Notes under the pieces: generated by a model
Databases searched by the model: none
What the model was told of the DNA's origin: nothing
Seen by the model: only the letters and a program-made list of their open reading frames with translations
Translations under genes and position numbers: made by a program
From: Ectocarpus siliculosus
Taxonomy: Eukaryota; Sar; Phaeophyceae; Ectocarpales; Ectocarpaceae
Assembly: GCA_000310025.1 (NCBI GenBank)
Contig: FN648527.1
Span: 22,533 to 86,532 of the forward strand
DNA: 64,000 nucleotides
Direction of reading: 5' to 3'
Shown here: one piece after another, positions 10,338 to 22,743 of the stretch
Layout of the letters: every line of letters begins with the position of its first letter
Numbering within the stretch: position 1 is the stretch's first letter

Positions 10338-11500
10338 TAGAGGTCGGCGTGGGTAGTTCCCAGGTCGCGGTGCTCGTCGGTCTTGTTGAGGATCTCGTTG
10401 ATGGTCTGGTCCCACAGGTGGCGGGCGCACTCGTAGTGAAGCGGCGGGGAGTCTCAATCCTTGATGATCAGGTCGTCCTCGACGATGTCGCACGACGGCA
10501 ACGTCTTCCTCGTTAGTCGCTGCGTCGGGACACTTTTGCAGTGGATATCGGATGGGTGACAGGGAAAAATATAAGGAAAAAAATTCACATGGTTTTACAT
10601 TATAAAAAAATGATATTTTTGTTTATGACGTCGACGGTTGAACTCCGTGCACTGACAGGGGAAAATATAAGGAACATAGTCTATGTCACATGGTCTCCTC
10701 ATGCTAAAAAATGTTGTTTTTTTATGACGTCGACCGGTGAACACGGTGTACTTTTGTGACATATGGGCAACTAATTTTCAGCAGCAACAATCGGATGCAT
10801 TCGCGCACCCATATCAAGGTAACAACGCACACACACGACTGGTCACCACACAATCACGTTCCGATGTAAACGGGTGTACACATGATTTACCCCGATAAGG
10901 CTGGCGGGGGCGACGGTGACGTGCATGAACTTCTTGCCGTCCGAAGACTTGGCACCAGCGCAAAGACGCCACACCGCGTGGATAATATTCCACTCTGACA
11001 ATAACAGCAAGCAAAGGGCAATGTTGTGGAGAGATTTAGCGGTTGCGGTTGCGATGCAGTTTCATGCCAGGCCTTCATGCAACACCTGAACAACATTCAG
11101 GCACACATCAGGCGGAAACTACTTGATACAATCAAAGAGAGAACTTTCCTTTACCTTTGTAGCCGCGGCTGTTGACCTGGTCGGTTGGGATCCCGAGCGA
11201 AGGAGTACCTCCCATCGGCGCGAGGAAGAGCTGGCACGGCTTGGGGTACGTTGTCGACGGGGTAAGGATGGTGCACGATACGCCACAACTGTCCGCGTCG
11301 CGGTTGTTGGTACGGTCGCAAGGGGCCAACTTGCCTTTACCGTCGCGCTTGTTTATGAGCTTGAGGTGACCGCCGTCGCAGTCGGGCCCGGGGCAAGGCC
11401 AGTTGGGGTCGCCCTGTTGTACAGGGCGGCGGTACACTCCACTACGACTCGCTGACTGGGTGGACTTACGCTTTGCTGGGGAGCTACGGGAGAGGGCGTT
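10338..11500 (-). pseudogene. Spliced Cys-rich accessory gene of Helitron-like family (H1 copy)
   Basis: This has the same three-exon layout as in H3 (see 30277-31314), read on the minus strand. Exon 1 is at about 11153-11500 and encodes the SSPAKRKST start and the Cys-rich core. Exon 2 is about 10890-11000 and exon 3 about 10338-10535. The position of the family's ATG is altered in this copy, and exon 3 carries a small deletion compared with H2. Function unknown. Confidence 0.55.
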
Positions 11501-13634
11501 CGTTGATGTTGTGTTGCAGCTGAAGGTCGACGCGGGAATGAGAGGAGAGGATGTCGAAAGTGAGAGTGACCGGGATGTACATTGTGCACTCTTTCATTCA
11601 CTCTGCATGGACTAACTTCTGACTAACTTCCAGCAGATATTCTAACTTCTGACAACGCCTGCAGCAGTTATCCCATGAAATGTGCACTTTTTCATTCACT
11701 CTGCATAGATTATCTTGTGACTAAACTTCCAACAATTATTATTCTAACTTACGACTATTGTAACTTCCACCAATTATTTGTGATATCACGAAAAGTTGAT
11801 CCAAGTATATATACATACGACGTAGCGCAGTCTACAGCAGCACCTTCAATACAACAACAGCAGTACAACAACAACAGCAATGTTCAGAGTATTACAGAAG
11901 ACATATGCCTACAACCTAGCAGCACTTGCAGCAATTGATAATGCCGTGAGATTTGCGTGCATGTTCAAGCTCAAAATAGAGCAAGTTAAGTCTAAAGTTG
12001 GCCACAACAACAACGATCAATCTTCATTTGTCAAATCTTCCTTGCTACATACAGCTGCAGAATATTAGGAACAATAAAAACACACACAGAAAGCTGCAGA
12101 ATATGTGTGGCATATACGTAGTACGTACGTAACCATCCGTCCGTGCGGTGACAATACACGATGCACATACTCCAGTTCGCGTTGCTTCCGCTAGAGAAGA
12201 AGGCGACAGGATGCTGCATGCACTACTACTGTACCTACCAACAACGCATACCATTTTAGTACGGACAGTCTGTCGATATCTATCTACAGATGAGACCATG
12301 CGGCAAAAAAAAGTCTGTGCTAGGCAATGCCAGGTACTGCTTGTATGCTTGTACTTCAAGTATGCGTCATGATTTATGAGTTGACGTTCTCCGAAATCTC
12401 ATCCAATGAGCTGCGTGATTCTTTAGAGATCACAGTCCCTTGATGTCCCTTGCGTAGACGCGCCCGGATGCACGATATTTAGCCGTACTTCACGGTGCTA
12501 TAACTCGGCTCGCCCTTGGAGTCTAGAGCTCGCGACAGGGGCGCTGTGGTCTCGAGAGTGGCACGCCCACGTCGGCGAAGACGGCCGAAAATTTTGTTTG
12601 AACCCCATTTAAAAACAAGTAAAACCGATTTACCGCACCGCAACGTCTAGCTCAATGACTGCAATAGTTATTGCGTGCATTCACCGTGCTGTAACTCTAC
12701 TCGCCTTTGGAGTTTCGAGCTCGCGACAGGGGCGATGCGATCCAGACACTGGCCCGCTGCAGCGGGCAACAACCGGCGAAAAAAAAGTATCAAGGCGACC
12801 GCGAACTGATGCACCCCAACAAAACGTCTTACTTTTTGAGTGCAACAATGATTGAACTTTTGCGTCTAAGGCCTCCGACATAATTGTAGTTAAGTCTATA
12901 CTTACAGGATGGTCGTCGTGACGTGATACATTTCTTGTTTTTAGTATGGAAAGAAATAAAAAAAAGATGGCTCGATTTTTGAATTTCTACAACAGTATGG
13001 ACCAGACGCTGACTTTACATGGAAGTCGTACGAGTGTCGACTTAGTTGTGCTGCCACAGCATCTTCCACGCACTTCTGCCAGTGCTAGTTTGTTGATTGG
13101 ATTATTGTAGGTCGATATACAGCAGTAGGATTCTCGGGTTGTGGAGACAAAAGTGAACCAGAGCAAAAACTTTCCTGCATAGCTCGATTACTGCTGCTGT
13201 GTTTTTGCAACAGCAGTATGGACTAGACGCCGAACGACGTCCGCGTGCTACAAGTACCGCAACGACCTAGCTGGATGGGATACTTCCTGCCACGGCGAAC
13301 CATAGTACAATGCGATGCAAACATCCGTTCGTGTGTCGCGCGGCTGCCACATGTGTCGACGACAGGTACACGTAGAGCTCTCGCCATGTTGTCGTTACCG
13401 CGCAGGAGGACCCCTCGGAGATGTTCCACATGGTGCTACAACGACAGCAGTACTACTGTACATAGATGTCGTAGGAGAGTGGAGTTGTACTGTCACGGCA
13501 TCTCCCACGCACTCTCCTACCGGTGCTTGTGTCGATTGGAGTCTTGTAGGCCGAAATACAAGAGTGGGTTGGACTCCCGGGTTGTGGAAGCAAACCTGCC
13601 GGCAACAACAGAGAAGGCGGTGTTCTATTTACTA

Positions 13635-15444
13635 GAGCCTCAGGAGATTACCCTTAGCCGTAGGTTCCTCCACCATGCACAAGGCCGACTGATTAGCCTC
13701 GCCCTTCCATATCTCCGGGTATTGACGAGTTTGCAAAGGCAGTTTGTTGGATGCCAATGCATTCATCTTAGCCGATGCCGGAGACGTCGGTGTTTTGTAA
13801 CGTCCGGCATCGTGGGCTAAGGTGTTGGAGAACTTTGTGAATATCTCCTTGGTGAGTGCTCCTCTCCTGGCCATGTAAGGCGAGCCCAGCTCGTGTCGAA
13901 TGGTTGGCATATTGTCGAGCTGCTGTCGGTAGCGTTCTCTGATCGTGAGGAGTTGAGCCTCGCGTGGCATCCTGTCTCCCCATTGAGGAAAGCACAACTG
14001 CAACGCTTTCTCCTCCAAGATCTGAAGATCATGCATAGAGAGTAGTTGCCAGAAGTAACTTTCTTCTGTGGCGTACGGGGCCTCCGGGTCAAGGTTTGAG
14101 GCTCGGAAATACTGCACCGTTCGCACTTGCGCGCCAACCACGACTCCTTGAGTCCCAACACTATACCATTGAATGCTGCGATGGCTGCCCGACGTGTAGC
14201 ATGTTTCCGTGCTTCTTCTTCTGTCATGAGCCTCAGGAGATCCAGTGCCGTCACCTCCGTTTTCCACCCCTCACATCATGGACTAGCATTTCTTGGCCCC
14301 GCGATGCCTGGTACTCTGTGACGACTGCCATTTCCGGTGGCAGCAACCCAAGGAGAATTTCCACTCGCGCCGGAGTGAAATCATCTGGCTCAGGATGAAC
14401 CACCTGATGTACCGAAGCTGGATGAGTAGCCATGCGATCAGGCGGAAACTTCGCTACCGCACCGGACTCCATGGCGTACTCCTTTGTGACGACGTCTCGG
14501 AAGACCAGCGGATCATGTCGAGCGTGTGTCCTTCGTGTTGATCTGCAACGGGGGTCCTTCAAAACCTCCTTCTCCCGTACCTTGGACGATGCGTTTCTTG
14601 ATACCTTCCCACACTTGGCGACACTGTTTAGGGTCCGCCATGTTGACCGCATACACCGAGGAGAAGGGTGACGGTCCACAGTATCCTCCGTTGTATCCGT
14701 ATCCGTGAGGCGCAGACCCCACACCTCCCCCTCCTCCATGTTGTAGAGGCGAGAAGCCATGACCTGGACCCCCAGAATGCCGCTGTCCCCCCCCTCCGCG
14801 GTTGGGAAATGGCTGAGGTTGTTGATGAAACCCTCCCTGCGACGGGAAGCCTCCCCCGCTATAGGGCATGTGGGGACATCCTCCGTCAACGTTCGCATGG
14901 GACGAAAACTGTCCGTGGGATGGTGCCAGCTAATGAGGAACGCCCCATGAATGGTGGAATCCTCCTTGGTGCTGAAGAGGTCCTCCCGCCTGTGGGTAGT
15001 GTGCGGGAAATCCGCCCTGACGAGGGGATGGTCCTCCCTGTTGCGGAGGTGCCGGCAGAAGTGGCTCTCCTGGCTGATGAAGATGTTGAGGTGGTTGTCC
15101 TCCACCATTCTGAGAAAACTGCCCTCCTTGCTGTTGGAGTTGCGAAGGCGAAGGTCCTCCCGGTGGAGGAGGCGGTCCTCCCTACGGCAAAGGAGGCAGT
15201 CCTTCCTGCTGTTGGGGTTGTTGAGGCAGCGTCCCCCAGGCGGCTGAGGAGGCGGTCCTCCAGGCGGTGGAGGAGGCGGTCCTCCCTGTTGTTGAGATTG
15301 CTGAGGAGGCGGTCCTCCAGGCGGCGGAGGGGGCGGCCCTCCCGGCAGTGGAAGGGGCGGCCCTTCCTGCTGGTGGAGATGCTGACTAGGCGGTCCTCCA
15401 GGCGGCGGAGGGGGCGGTCCTCCCGGCATTGGAAGGGGTGGCCC
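13635..15444 (-). pseudogene. Ty3/Gypsy Gag fragment, main part
   Basis: A minus-strand fossil of a Gypsy-type Gag of the same kind as the one at 53556-55847. It shares a Pro/Gly-rich N-terminal region (PPPPPGGPP repeats), a conserved VEILLGLLPPEMAV-like segment and a YFWQLL...LCFP segment. It is incomplete at its C-terminal side, has several breaks, and is split by the Copia element inserted at 15445. No pol region accompanies it. It abuts the truncated Helitron-like copy H1 at 13634. Confidence 0.8.
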
Positions 15445-15796
15445 TATTAGATATATTGGGGGTACTCGTAGCATAGTATGACGGGTTATCTTTTGGTACA
15501 CATACCTACGGAAATTGCAGTGATGAAAACGAAGGGTCCAGAACTTTCTGGACATTTTCCTTGGAAGTGAGAAGAGTTTGATGGAGATTCGGATAGGTCT
15601 GTTCGGTACTTTAACCGTGATGAGCGTGACGCGTGCTTGATGCCGTGACAGATTTACGAGCGCAAGCACGCCCCCGAAGAATACAATACTTTTGCAATAC
15701 GTTTTCAACACGTTTCCTACCCATCCACGCTTCGCCATGAGCCACCCGCTTTGAGCTCCAACCACAAAAGAACCGAGCCACCCGAATTATCGATCA
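15445..15796 (+). repeat. 5' LTR of Copia element
   Basis: Near-identical direct repeat of 22388-22738. It starts TATTAGATAT and ends ATCGATCA, flanked on the left by GGCCC. Confidence 0.92.
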
Positions 15797-15883
15797 CGCT
15801 GGCGGATGACACGTCGTCTACGAGATTCGCGGTCGAGCTTAGTTTAGGAGTGTCGCTTTGCGGCGATCGAGAGCGGGATCAAG

Positions 15884-18800
15884 ATGTCCGACGCCGGGAG
15901 CGAGAGCGACGACTTCCGCCGAGCAGCCGCTGAGAAGGCTCGGATCGAGCAGATGGTGAACCAGAGGCTAGCAGCTAGGCTGGCCGAGATGGATGTACGA
16001 CAACAAGACGAGCAGCGACGCACAGATGACATCCGGAGCGGGAACGAGCAACAAGGGGCACATCCACCGCAACACTCGGGGAGCTCATCGGCCAACCCCT
16101 CCGCCGACAACATCGCAAATGCGATCGCCAACGCCGTGACAGGCCGTCTCCAGACCACATCCGTGGGGGATTTCGGTAGAGTACCGCAAGTAGGGACTTT
16201 GCGCATGACTGAGACTAGACGACTAGATCCTTGGGATGGGTGTTTCAAATCAGGGGAGGATGAACAGGCCAAACTCTTGATTTTCAAGTCCAACATGCTT
16301 GCAATATTTCCGCAGGAAGGTGTATACGAGGTCATGATGAGTGAAGAGGACATTCCTGTTGGACGCGAAGGAATAGACATGGCTCAACTCAAGTCGCAGT
16401 ATGGAGAGCACAAAGTGAACAAGGCGATAGCAGCATGGAATCTACTGATCACCACCGTGACTTACATGCCGATCTTGACACAGATCATTTCCGATGGTAG
16501 CCCGAGTAGAGGTTGGAAGATCTTCCTCGAGTACTACGAGCCCCAAGCTCGTGAGGAAAAAACGCGCCTTTCGTCAGAATATCACGGTATTAGGATGAAA
16601 AAAGGGGAGTCTCCCCAAGAGTACTTCGGCAGGTTTACTGTTTTACGCAATAGACTAGCCTCGTACGGCGTCACGTTTTCCGATGATGATGCTAACAGTC
16701 ACTTGGTGTTGAACCTTTCGTCTGATTATGATCTGGAGAGGAGGATGCTGGGCAATACGGACGTGTTGACTCGCCAAAAGATAGAGAGAGCGGTGAGGAA
16801 TGCCTATTCGGACAGGGGGCGCGCCCGGGAGGAGGAGCAAGACATTGGCGTGGGGCACGCTTTCGTCGCTTCCGGTGCACACCGGGGCGGCGGAGGTGTC
16901 CAAAATGGGTCGAGTGGGAACGGCGGCGAACAGGACGGCAAAGGTGGCGGTAGGAGCAGGAGCACCGGAGCCAGAGGAGAGAAGCGCTGCGAGGTTCACC
17001 CGTGGGCGTTTCACACCAACGCGGAGTGCGATGCCCAGAGGAAGCTGCGAGAGCGGCAGCAGCGGGCTCAGCAGAAACAGCAGCCCCAGCAGCAACAGCA
17101 GCAACAGCAGCAACAACAGCCCCAGCAGCAACAGCAGCAACAACAGCCCCAGCAGCAACAGCAGCAACAGCAGCCCCAGCAGCCCCAGCAACAACAACAG
17201 CCCCAGCAGCAACAGCCGCAGCATCAGCCTCATCATCAGCAAGGCGGCCGCGGTGGGGGGGGCTGGGGTGGTGGACCTCAGCACGGACCCCACGGCGGCT
17301 ACGGAGCGCAGCAGCGGTATGGATACTCGGCTCCCCCTCGCCCGCAGCAGCAGCACTGGCGACCCCCCGGGCATGCAAACGTGATGCACCAGCAGTATAG
17401 TGCCACGCCCTACGGGGGCCCCGCAAGTGGTAGCGAGTATGGGAGTTGGGAGCAGCAACAGCCACCGTACCAGCAGCCTCCGCCGGACTACACCCAGCAA
17501 CAACAGCCGTACTACTCGTCTCCGGCACCATACTATCAGCAGCAACCACCACCGCAGCCACCGCCGCAGCCTCCGCCTCCGCCGACGTTCCAGCCGCAGC
17601 CGTCGCAGCAGCAGCAGCACTCCACCCATGCCCCGCCCTACTCAGCTCCTCCCGGAGCAGCAGCACCGTCCCCCGGGTCCCTTCACTTCTTGATGGCACG
17701 TTTTGTGCCTGCAGGCGAGATCGTACCGAGTGGTGTGGTAGCAAGTAGCGAGCATGAGAGTAGAGGATTTGCCTTGGCTGCACGAAACCCGCATTCGCAT
17801 TTTGGCAGAGAGAAATTTTGGGCCGACAGCGGCGCGACCAACACGTTTGTTAGCAGCAGCCATCAAATGTTCGACTTGAGGCCAGTGCCGCCCGGTAAGG
17901 AGTACATCCAAGTAGGTAACGGTGCCTATTTCCGCGTGCATTGTGTTGGGAAGGTAAACATGGCGTTCCATATGCCCGGTCCTTCGGGTGAGACCGATTT
18001 TTGCGTGCAGATGTCGGACGTGTACGTAGTCCCTGGCATCTCCTTCAACCTGTTTTCCCTGCACCATACGCAGCGTAGGCAGAAGATTACGTTAGACGAA
18101 CATGGCGTGCACCTCTTCGATGGCCGGCTTTCATTCACTTACTGCGACGTAGGATGTTCTCTTTGGGCGACTCGCCTACCTGCGGAATATTCTGGTAGTG
18201 CTGTGACATACAGCCCCGATGCCCCCCCCCGTGTTTCTGCCCAAGCCTCCCCGCCTAGCGTTAGCACAGGCCTTGTCGTGGCAAACTCCCCTTTTCTACA
18301 GAGTGCAGGAGCGGGCACGAGTTCGAGTGCGAGTGCGAGTACCGGCTTCCAGTCCGTCGCTGCGGCCGGCGTTGTACCTTCGACTCCTGGCGTCCAGCCC
18401 ACCGGATCCGACGGTGTAGTACCTTCGAGTCCCAGCGTCCCCTCCACCGCTTCTGGTGTAGTGCTACCGCATTGTGCTTTTCAGACCGTTGACATAGACG
18501 TAGTCCCCACGACCATCCCCGACTTTCAGCCTGTCATCACGGCCGCTGTAGAATCGTCCGAGCTAGTGAATCCCCCTGCAGTAGGCACGACTGATTTTCG
18601 CGAGATCGATATCAACCCCCTTGTATCCAAGAATGACTTACCGATCATGGACATGAGCATGTTTCTGGATGTTGGATTGATGGATGCGAAAGACTCTGTT
18701 CCCCCTGGTGATTTTTTTCCGGATGCGCTGGAATTCCCTGAGTCTGCGGTGAACCCCCCCCTTGCATTTGCTATGCAGCATGAGGAGTTGGACGTGTTGA

Positions 18801-19222
18801 GAGGTTATCTTACAGAATGCAGTGAGCAGCAGTCCGTAGCCCCCCCCTCCCTCTCGCATGCCTTGGCGATTATCGCCCCCGGTGCTTCCCCGTTTTCGGT
18901 AGGAAAATCCACGTCCACCATCGACATTAATTTGTTCCATGCCTCCACCGGTCATGTCAATGATTTCCTGATGCGTGAAACGGCAAAGCAGCAGGGCGTA
19001 CGATTGGTGGGGGAGATGCAGCCGTGTGTGGGCTGTGTGGAAGCCAAGGGTAGGCGTGCCCCGGTGCCGCGGCGTGGCACCCGCGCGGCGGTACCGTTCG
19101 GCAAAGTTCACATCGATCTCACGGGCCCGTTCTCTGACGCACTGGACGGCTCCCGGAACCTGATCATGTTCGTGGACAGCGCCTTGCGAGTTACGGGATG
19201 CGGGCCAAGAGCGACACCCTGA
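15884..19222 (+). CDS. Copia Gag-protease region, running into integrase
   Basis: This open region starts with an ATG 88 bp after the 5' LTR. Residues about 95-310 form a Copia-type Gag domain (LSSEYHGIRM, conserved GESPQEYFGRF, LNLSSDYDLERR). A zinc-knuckle variant with spacing C-x2-H-x4-H-x4-C is at about 369-382. A long Gln-rich tract (about 393-455) and a Pro/Gln/Tyr-rich segment follow. The aspartic protease motif DSGATNTF is near residue 648. A low-complexity linker leads to the integrase zinc-binding part (HASTGH ... CVGC) and the beginning of the integrase core (HIDLTGPF). Gag forms the particle, protease matures it. Confidence 0.85.
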   Translation: MSDAGSESDDFRRAAAEKARIEQMVNQRLAARLAEMDVRQQDEQRRTDDIRSGNEQQGAHPPQHSGSSSANPSADNIANAIANAVTGRLQTTSVGDFGRVPQVGTLRMTETRRLDPWDGCFKSGEDEQAKLLIFKSNMLAIFPQEGVYEVMMSEEDIPVGREGIDMAQLKSQYGEHKVNKAIAAWNLLITTVTYMPILTQIISDGSPSRGWKIFLEYYEPQAREEKTRLSSEYHGIRMKKGESPQEYFGRFTVLRNRLASYGVTFSDDDANSHLVLNLSSDYDLERRMLGNTDVLTRQKIERAVRNAYSDRGRAREEEQDIGVGHAFVASGAHRGGGGVQNGSSGNGGEQDGKGGGRSRSTGARGEKRCEVHPWAFHTNAECDAQRKLRERQQRAQQKQQPQQQQQQQQQQQPQQQQQQQQPQQQQQQQQPQQPQQQQQPQQQQPQHQPHHQQGGRGGGGWGGGPQHGPHGGYGAQQRYGYSAPPRPQQQHWRPPGHANVMHQQYSATPYGGPASGSEYGSWEQQQPPYQQPPPDYTQQQQPYYSSPAPYYQQQPPPQPPPQPPPPPTFQPQPSQQQQHSTHAPPYSAPPGAAAPSPGSLHFLMARFVPAGEIVPSGVVASSEHESRGFALAARNPHSHFGREKFWADSGATNTFVSSSHQMFDLRPVPPGKEYIQVGNGAYFRVHCVGKVNMAFHMPGPSGETDFCVQMSDVYVVPGISFNLFSLHHTQRRQKITLDEHGVHLFDGRLSFTYCDVGCSLWATRLPAEYSGSAVTYSPDAPPRVSAQASPPSVSTGLVVANSPFLQSAGAGTSSSASASTGFQSVAAAGVVPSTPGVQPTGSDGVVPSSPSVPSTASGVVLPHCAFQTVDIDVVPTTIPDFQPVITAAVESSELVNPPAVGTTDFREIDINPLVSKNDLPIMDMSMFLDVGLMDAKDSVPPGDFFPDALEFPESAVNPPLAFAMQHEELDVLRGYLTECSEQQSVAPPSLSHALAIIAPGASPFSVGKSTSTIDINLFHASTGHVNDFLMRETAKQQGVRLVGEMQPCVGCVEAKGRRAPVPRRGTRAAVPFGKVHIDLTGPFSDALDGSRNLIMFVDSALRVTGCGPRATP

Positions 19223-22124
19223 AGGTCGTGCAGCGGTTCCTCGCCGACATGAACGGCATGGGTACCCCGGGGTGTTTCCGCATGGACAACGGCGGCGAGT
19301 TCACCGGCGCCACGTTCACCACGTTCTGCGACGCTGCTGGCATCCGGCGCGAGTACACCGCCCCCGACACCCCCAAGCAAAACGCGGTGGTCGAGAGCGC
19401 CATCTGGCGCGCCATGAAGGGGGGCCACGCCGCGCGACGTCACATCCTCGCCATGGGACACACCGACCTCTCCTCCATCCCCCACGTCGGCGCCAACGGA
19501 CACCGCCTGTGGCTTGCGTCGGCGCTGTGGGCCTCCGCCTGCTTCAACCGCTCCGCGACAAAGGCCAACGTGGGCTAGAAGTCGCCGTTCGAAGTCTTCT
19601 TCGGCCGGAAGCCGCCCCTGACCGTCGTCCCTTTTTTCCAGGAGGGGATGATGCGCGTGAAGCGGGCAACCAAGGCGGACGTCCAATCCGCGCGGTGCTT
19701 CTACCTGCACGGCGCCAACAACCACTCCACGTCTACCGCCGTCGTTCTTCGCGCTGACACCGGTCGCCTCGCCCTCAACTAACAACGTCGTGTGGGTCAA
19801 CCGCCGGGCGGGAGCACCGGTGCCGGTGCCGGGCATCGGGGGGGGGTCTTCGGTCACCGCGGCGCCTTCGCCGGCCGCCGCCGCACCTCCGGCCGATGCC
19901 GCACCGCCGCCGCCCCCGCCAACAAGGACATACACGTTCACCCCGCCTGCACCAGCAACCACTGCACTGCCGCCGCCCGCTTCCCCGCCGATCTTGACAG
20001 CATCCTCAGCCCCGTCGCCGGTCTCCGTCGCCCCATCATCAGCCCCACCGTCGACCGCAGCCACGCCGCCCCGTTCGCCCCCGGGCCTACCGCCGCCGCC
20101 GCCGCAGCCCGCCAGCGCCGCCGCCCCAGCTCCTCCGCACCCGCCGCTTTCGAAACGAGCCGTCAAGGAGTTGGGACGGGAGGACACGAGAGTTCACGGC
20201 CGCACGCGCGGCGATGGAGTGCGGTTCATGGATGAGCAACAACAACCGCCGTCGCCACCAGGTGGCGGCACCGCTCTCCACCACCGCCTTGGGTTGTTGG
20301 ACATGATGGACAAGGCCACCCTCATCTCGTCGCTCGCCACCCGGGAGGCCGTAGACCAAGGACGCCGCGACCTACCGCCCCCGCCGCAGCCGGATCCGAG
20401 TCTTGGAGGCCGTGGAAGCGGGGGGGCTGTGGGAGCTGGAGGGGGCGTGGATTCCGCGGGGGGGGGGGAGACCGCAGATGTTCGCAACGATGTTCGCCAC
20501 CCGCGAGGATGTGGACGCCGCTCTTCGCGCCGAGCGCCCACCTGACAAGATGCCTGACCTTCCGCACTGCATGGCCAGCGACCTCCGCGAGCCGAAGACG
20601 TTCAACGAGGCAATGCGGTCCCCGCACTCAGAGTTGTGGGATGATGCAGTCGGTCGAGAGTTTTTCGGTTTGTTGGATGCAGGAACTTTTAGTTCGGTGT
20701 AGCAACCAGTAGAGAACGCCATCAATGCTAAGTGGGTATTCAACTGTAAGGCAGACGAGTATGGATGGCCGACGAAATTCAAGGCAAGACTTGTAGCGCA
20801 GGGGGACATGCAGAGGGCTTCGATTGATTTTGGAGAATTGTTTGCACCCACCGTATCAGTGTCTAGTGTGCACTTGTTGGCAGCATTAGCATGTGAGCAG
20901 AATCTTGACTTGTGCCATTTTGATATTCAGTAGGCTTTTGTGCAGTCTGAGCTTGATGAGGATGTTTTCATGCGCTTACCGCAGGGATGTGGTAGGTTAT
21001 CTGGCCTGATCGTGAAGCTGTGCAAGAGTCTGTATGGTTTGAAGCAGGCATCACGACATTGGCATGCGCACCTGACGAGGTGTTTGTTACTATGAGTTTT
21101 TTTGCAGTGTCTGGCGGATGCATGTGTTTTTCGATTGATGGAGGAGGGACGTGTGATCATGATCATCGTGGTCCACGTGGATGACATTTTTGCTGTAGGG
21201 CAGAAGGAGAGGTGTGACAAGTTTGGCAGGGATCTCAACGAGATGGTCCCCGTGAAGAACCTTGGAGAGTTGAGGTGGTACTCCGCGTGCTTTTACGAGA
21301 GAGACGTAGAAAGAGGGCTGTTGAAGATTTCGCAGCAGAGGTTTGCCGAAGAGTTGGCTGCAGAGTACGGCATTGAGTGGGGGAGGAGCGTGCCCTTGCC
21401 TGTGAGCGTGAAGCTCACCGACTTTGACGAGAACGAAGCGTGCGCTGATGTCCCTTTTCGCGAGTTTGTAGGATCCCTGATGTGGTTGGCCACTCAAACA
21501 AGGCCGGACATCGCGAACGCGGTACGAGCAGTAGCGCGGTATTGTGCATCTCCCAAAATGGTGCACTGGAAGGCAGCACTCGGTATTTTAGGATAGGTAA
21601 GGAGGACGAGTTGGATGGGGATTACATTTGAGAGGGGAGTAGTGACAGGGATGAGCATGCAGGTGTTTGTGGATGCCGACTATGCAAGCAAGGCGACAGA
21701 CCGTAGATCGGTGTCCGGGGGGCTAGTGATGTGTGGGGGTGGGTGTGTGACTTGGTTTTCGAGGACGCAGAAGTGCGTTACGCTTTCCACCACGGAAGCA
21801 GAGTATGTGGCAATTGCTGACGTCTTGAAGGAAGTATTGTTCTTGAGGCAGGTGTGGCGTTTTATGTTGCCAGGTGCGGGTATGCCGTGCATCCCGGTGT
21901 TCGAGGATAATCAGGGAGCGATCCAGATTGCGCACAACCCAATCACGAACTCCAACTCGAAGCACATCGATGTACGGCATCACTTTATCAGGGAGCTGGT
22001 AGAGAGGAAAGAGATTTCAATTACCCATGTGCCGACGCAATTTCAGCATGCAGATTTCTTGACGAAGGCTATTAGCAAGGAGTCTTTTGCGCTGCACCGT
22101 GACTTTGTGATGAACTTGCAGTAA
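19100..22124 (+). pseudogene. Copia integrase-RT-RNase H region (fossil)
   Basis: Copia pol remnants in the expected order. The integrase core has the DNGGEF and VVESAIW motifs. A Pro-rich linker follows. Reverse transcriptase has VHVDDIFAVG as the YVDD-equivalent, and RNase H has VFVDADYASK, STTEAEY and HIDVRHHFIRE. The linker is unusually long and Pro/Ala-rich. The region carries several breaks, so it is a fossil. Confidence 0.85.
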
Positions 22125-22387
22125 AGGGGGTGTTTTGGGGTCGATTCGTATTTTGTATGGAAAGAGAAAGAGAGAGATGAGATCGAACAAGAGAAAGAGA
22201 GAGTCTGGGTAAGGTGGTAAGAGTTTCGGTTGTGTTGGGATTATTCTTATTTGTTTTGTAGAGTTTTGCTAGTGCTGGGATTTTTCTTGTGATTGTCTTG
22301 GAGTATATTTTGTTTTGTTTTGGAGATGATGGTACAGAAGAGGATTGGTATTTGCCGAAGCATGACGATGCATACGAGCAGGGAGGC

Positions 22388-22738
22388 TATTAGATATATT
22401 GGGGGTACTCGTAGCATAGTATGACGGGTTATCTTTGGTACACATACCTACGGAAATTGCAGTGATGGAAACGAAGGGTCCAGAACTTTCTGGACTTTTT
22501 CCTTGGAAGTGAGAAGAGTTTGATGGAGATTCGGATAGGTCTGTTCGGTACTTTAACCGTGATGAGCGTGACGCGTGCTTGATGCCGTGACAGATTTACG
22601 AGCGCAAGCACGCCCCCGAAGAATACAATACTTTTGCAATACGTTTTCAACACGTTTCCTACCCATCCACGCTTCGCCATGAGCCACCCGCTTTGAGCTC
22701 CAACCACAAAAGAACCGAGCCACCCGAATTATCGATCA
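22388..22738 (+). repeat. 3' LTR of Copia element
   Basis: Direct repeat of the 5' LTR, preceded by a purine tract and followed directly by the GGCCC target duplication. Confidence 0.92.
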
Positions 22739-22743
22739 GGCCC

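Larger units (their letters stand above)
9228..13634 (-). mobile_element. Helitron-like copy H1
   Basis: A minus-strand copy. From high to low coordinates it holds a 2-kb non-coding leader (13634-11600), the spliced accessory gene (about 11500-10338), a short linker and the Rep/helicase N-terminal region (about 9990-9237). It aligns with H2 (27405-29772) over its coding half and with H0 over its leader. Its upstream end is cut at 13634 where Gypsy Gag sequence begins. Family assignment is from the Rep N-terminal part, which resembles the region before the Helitron helicase-like domain. It has no Rep catalytic HUH motif or helicase, so it is non-autonomous or a truncated copy. Confidence 0.7.
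15445..22738 (+). mobile_element. Ty1/Copia LTR retrotransposon
   Basis: A 7294-bp element with LTRs of 352 and 351 bp (15445-15796 and 22388-22738) and a 5-bp target duplication GGCCC (15440-15444 and 22739-22743). The order of parts is Gag, protease, integrase, reverse transcriptase, RNase H, the Copia order. The LTRs differ at only about three or four positions, so the insertion is recent, yet the pol region has at least four breaks. The element lies inside the minus-strand Gypsy Gag fragment. A purine-rich tract (GAGCAGGGAGGC) precedes the 3' LTR. As a fossil it looks structurally complete but not functional. Confidence 0.93.

Noticed and set aside
16655-17783. Leu- and Ala-rich ORFs on the minus strand opposite Copia Gag
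   Set aside because: They are the complement of the Gln-codon tract.
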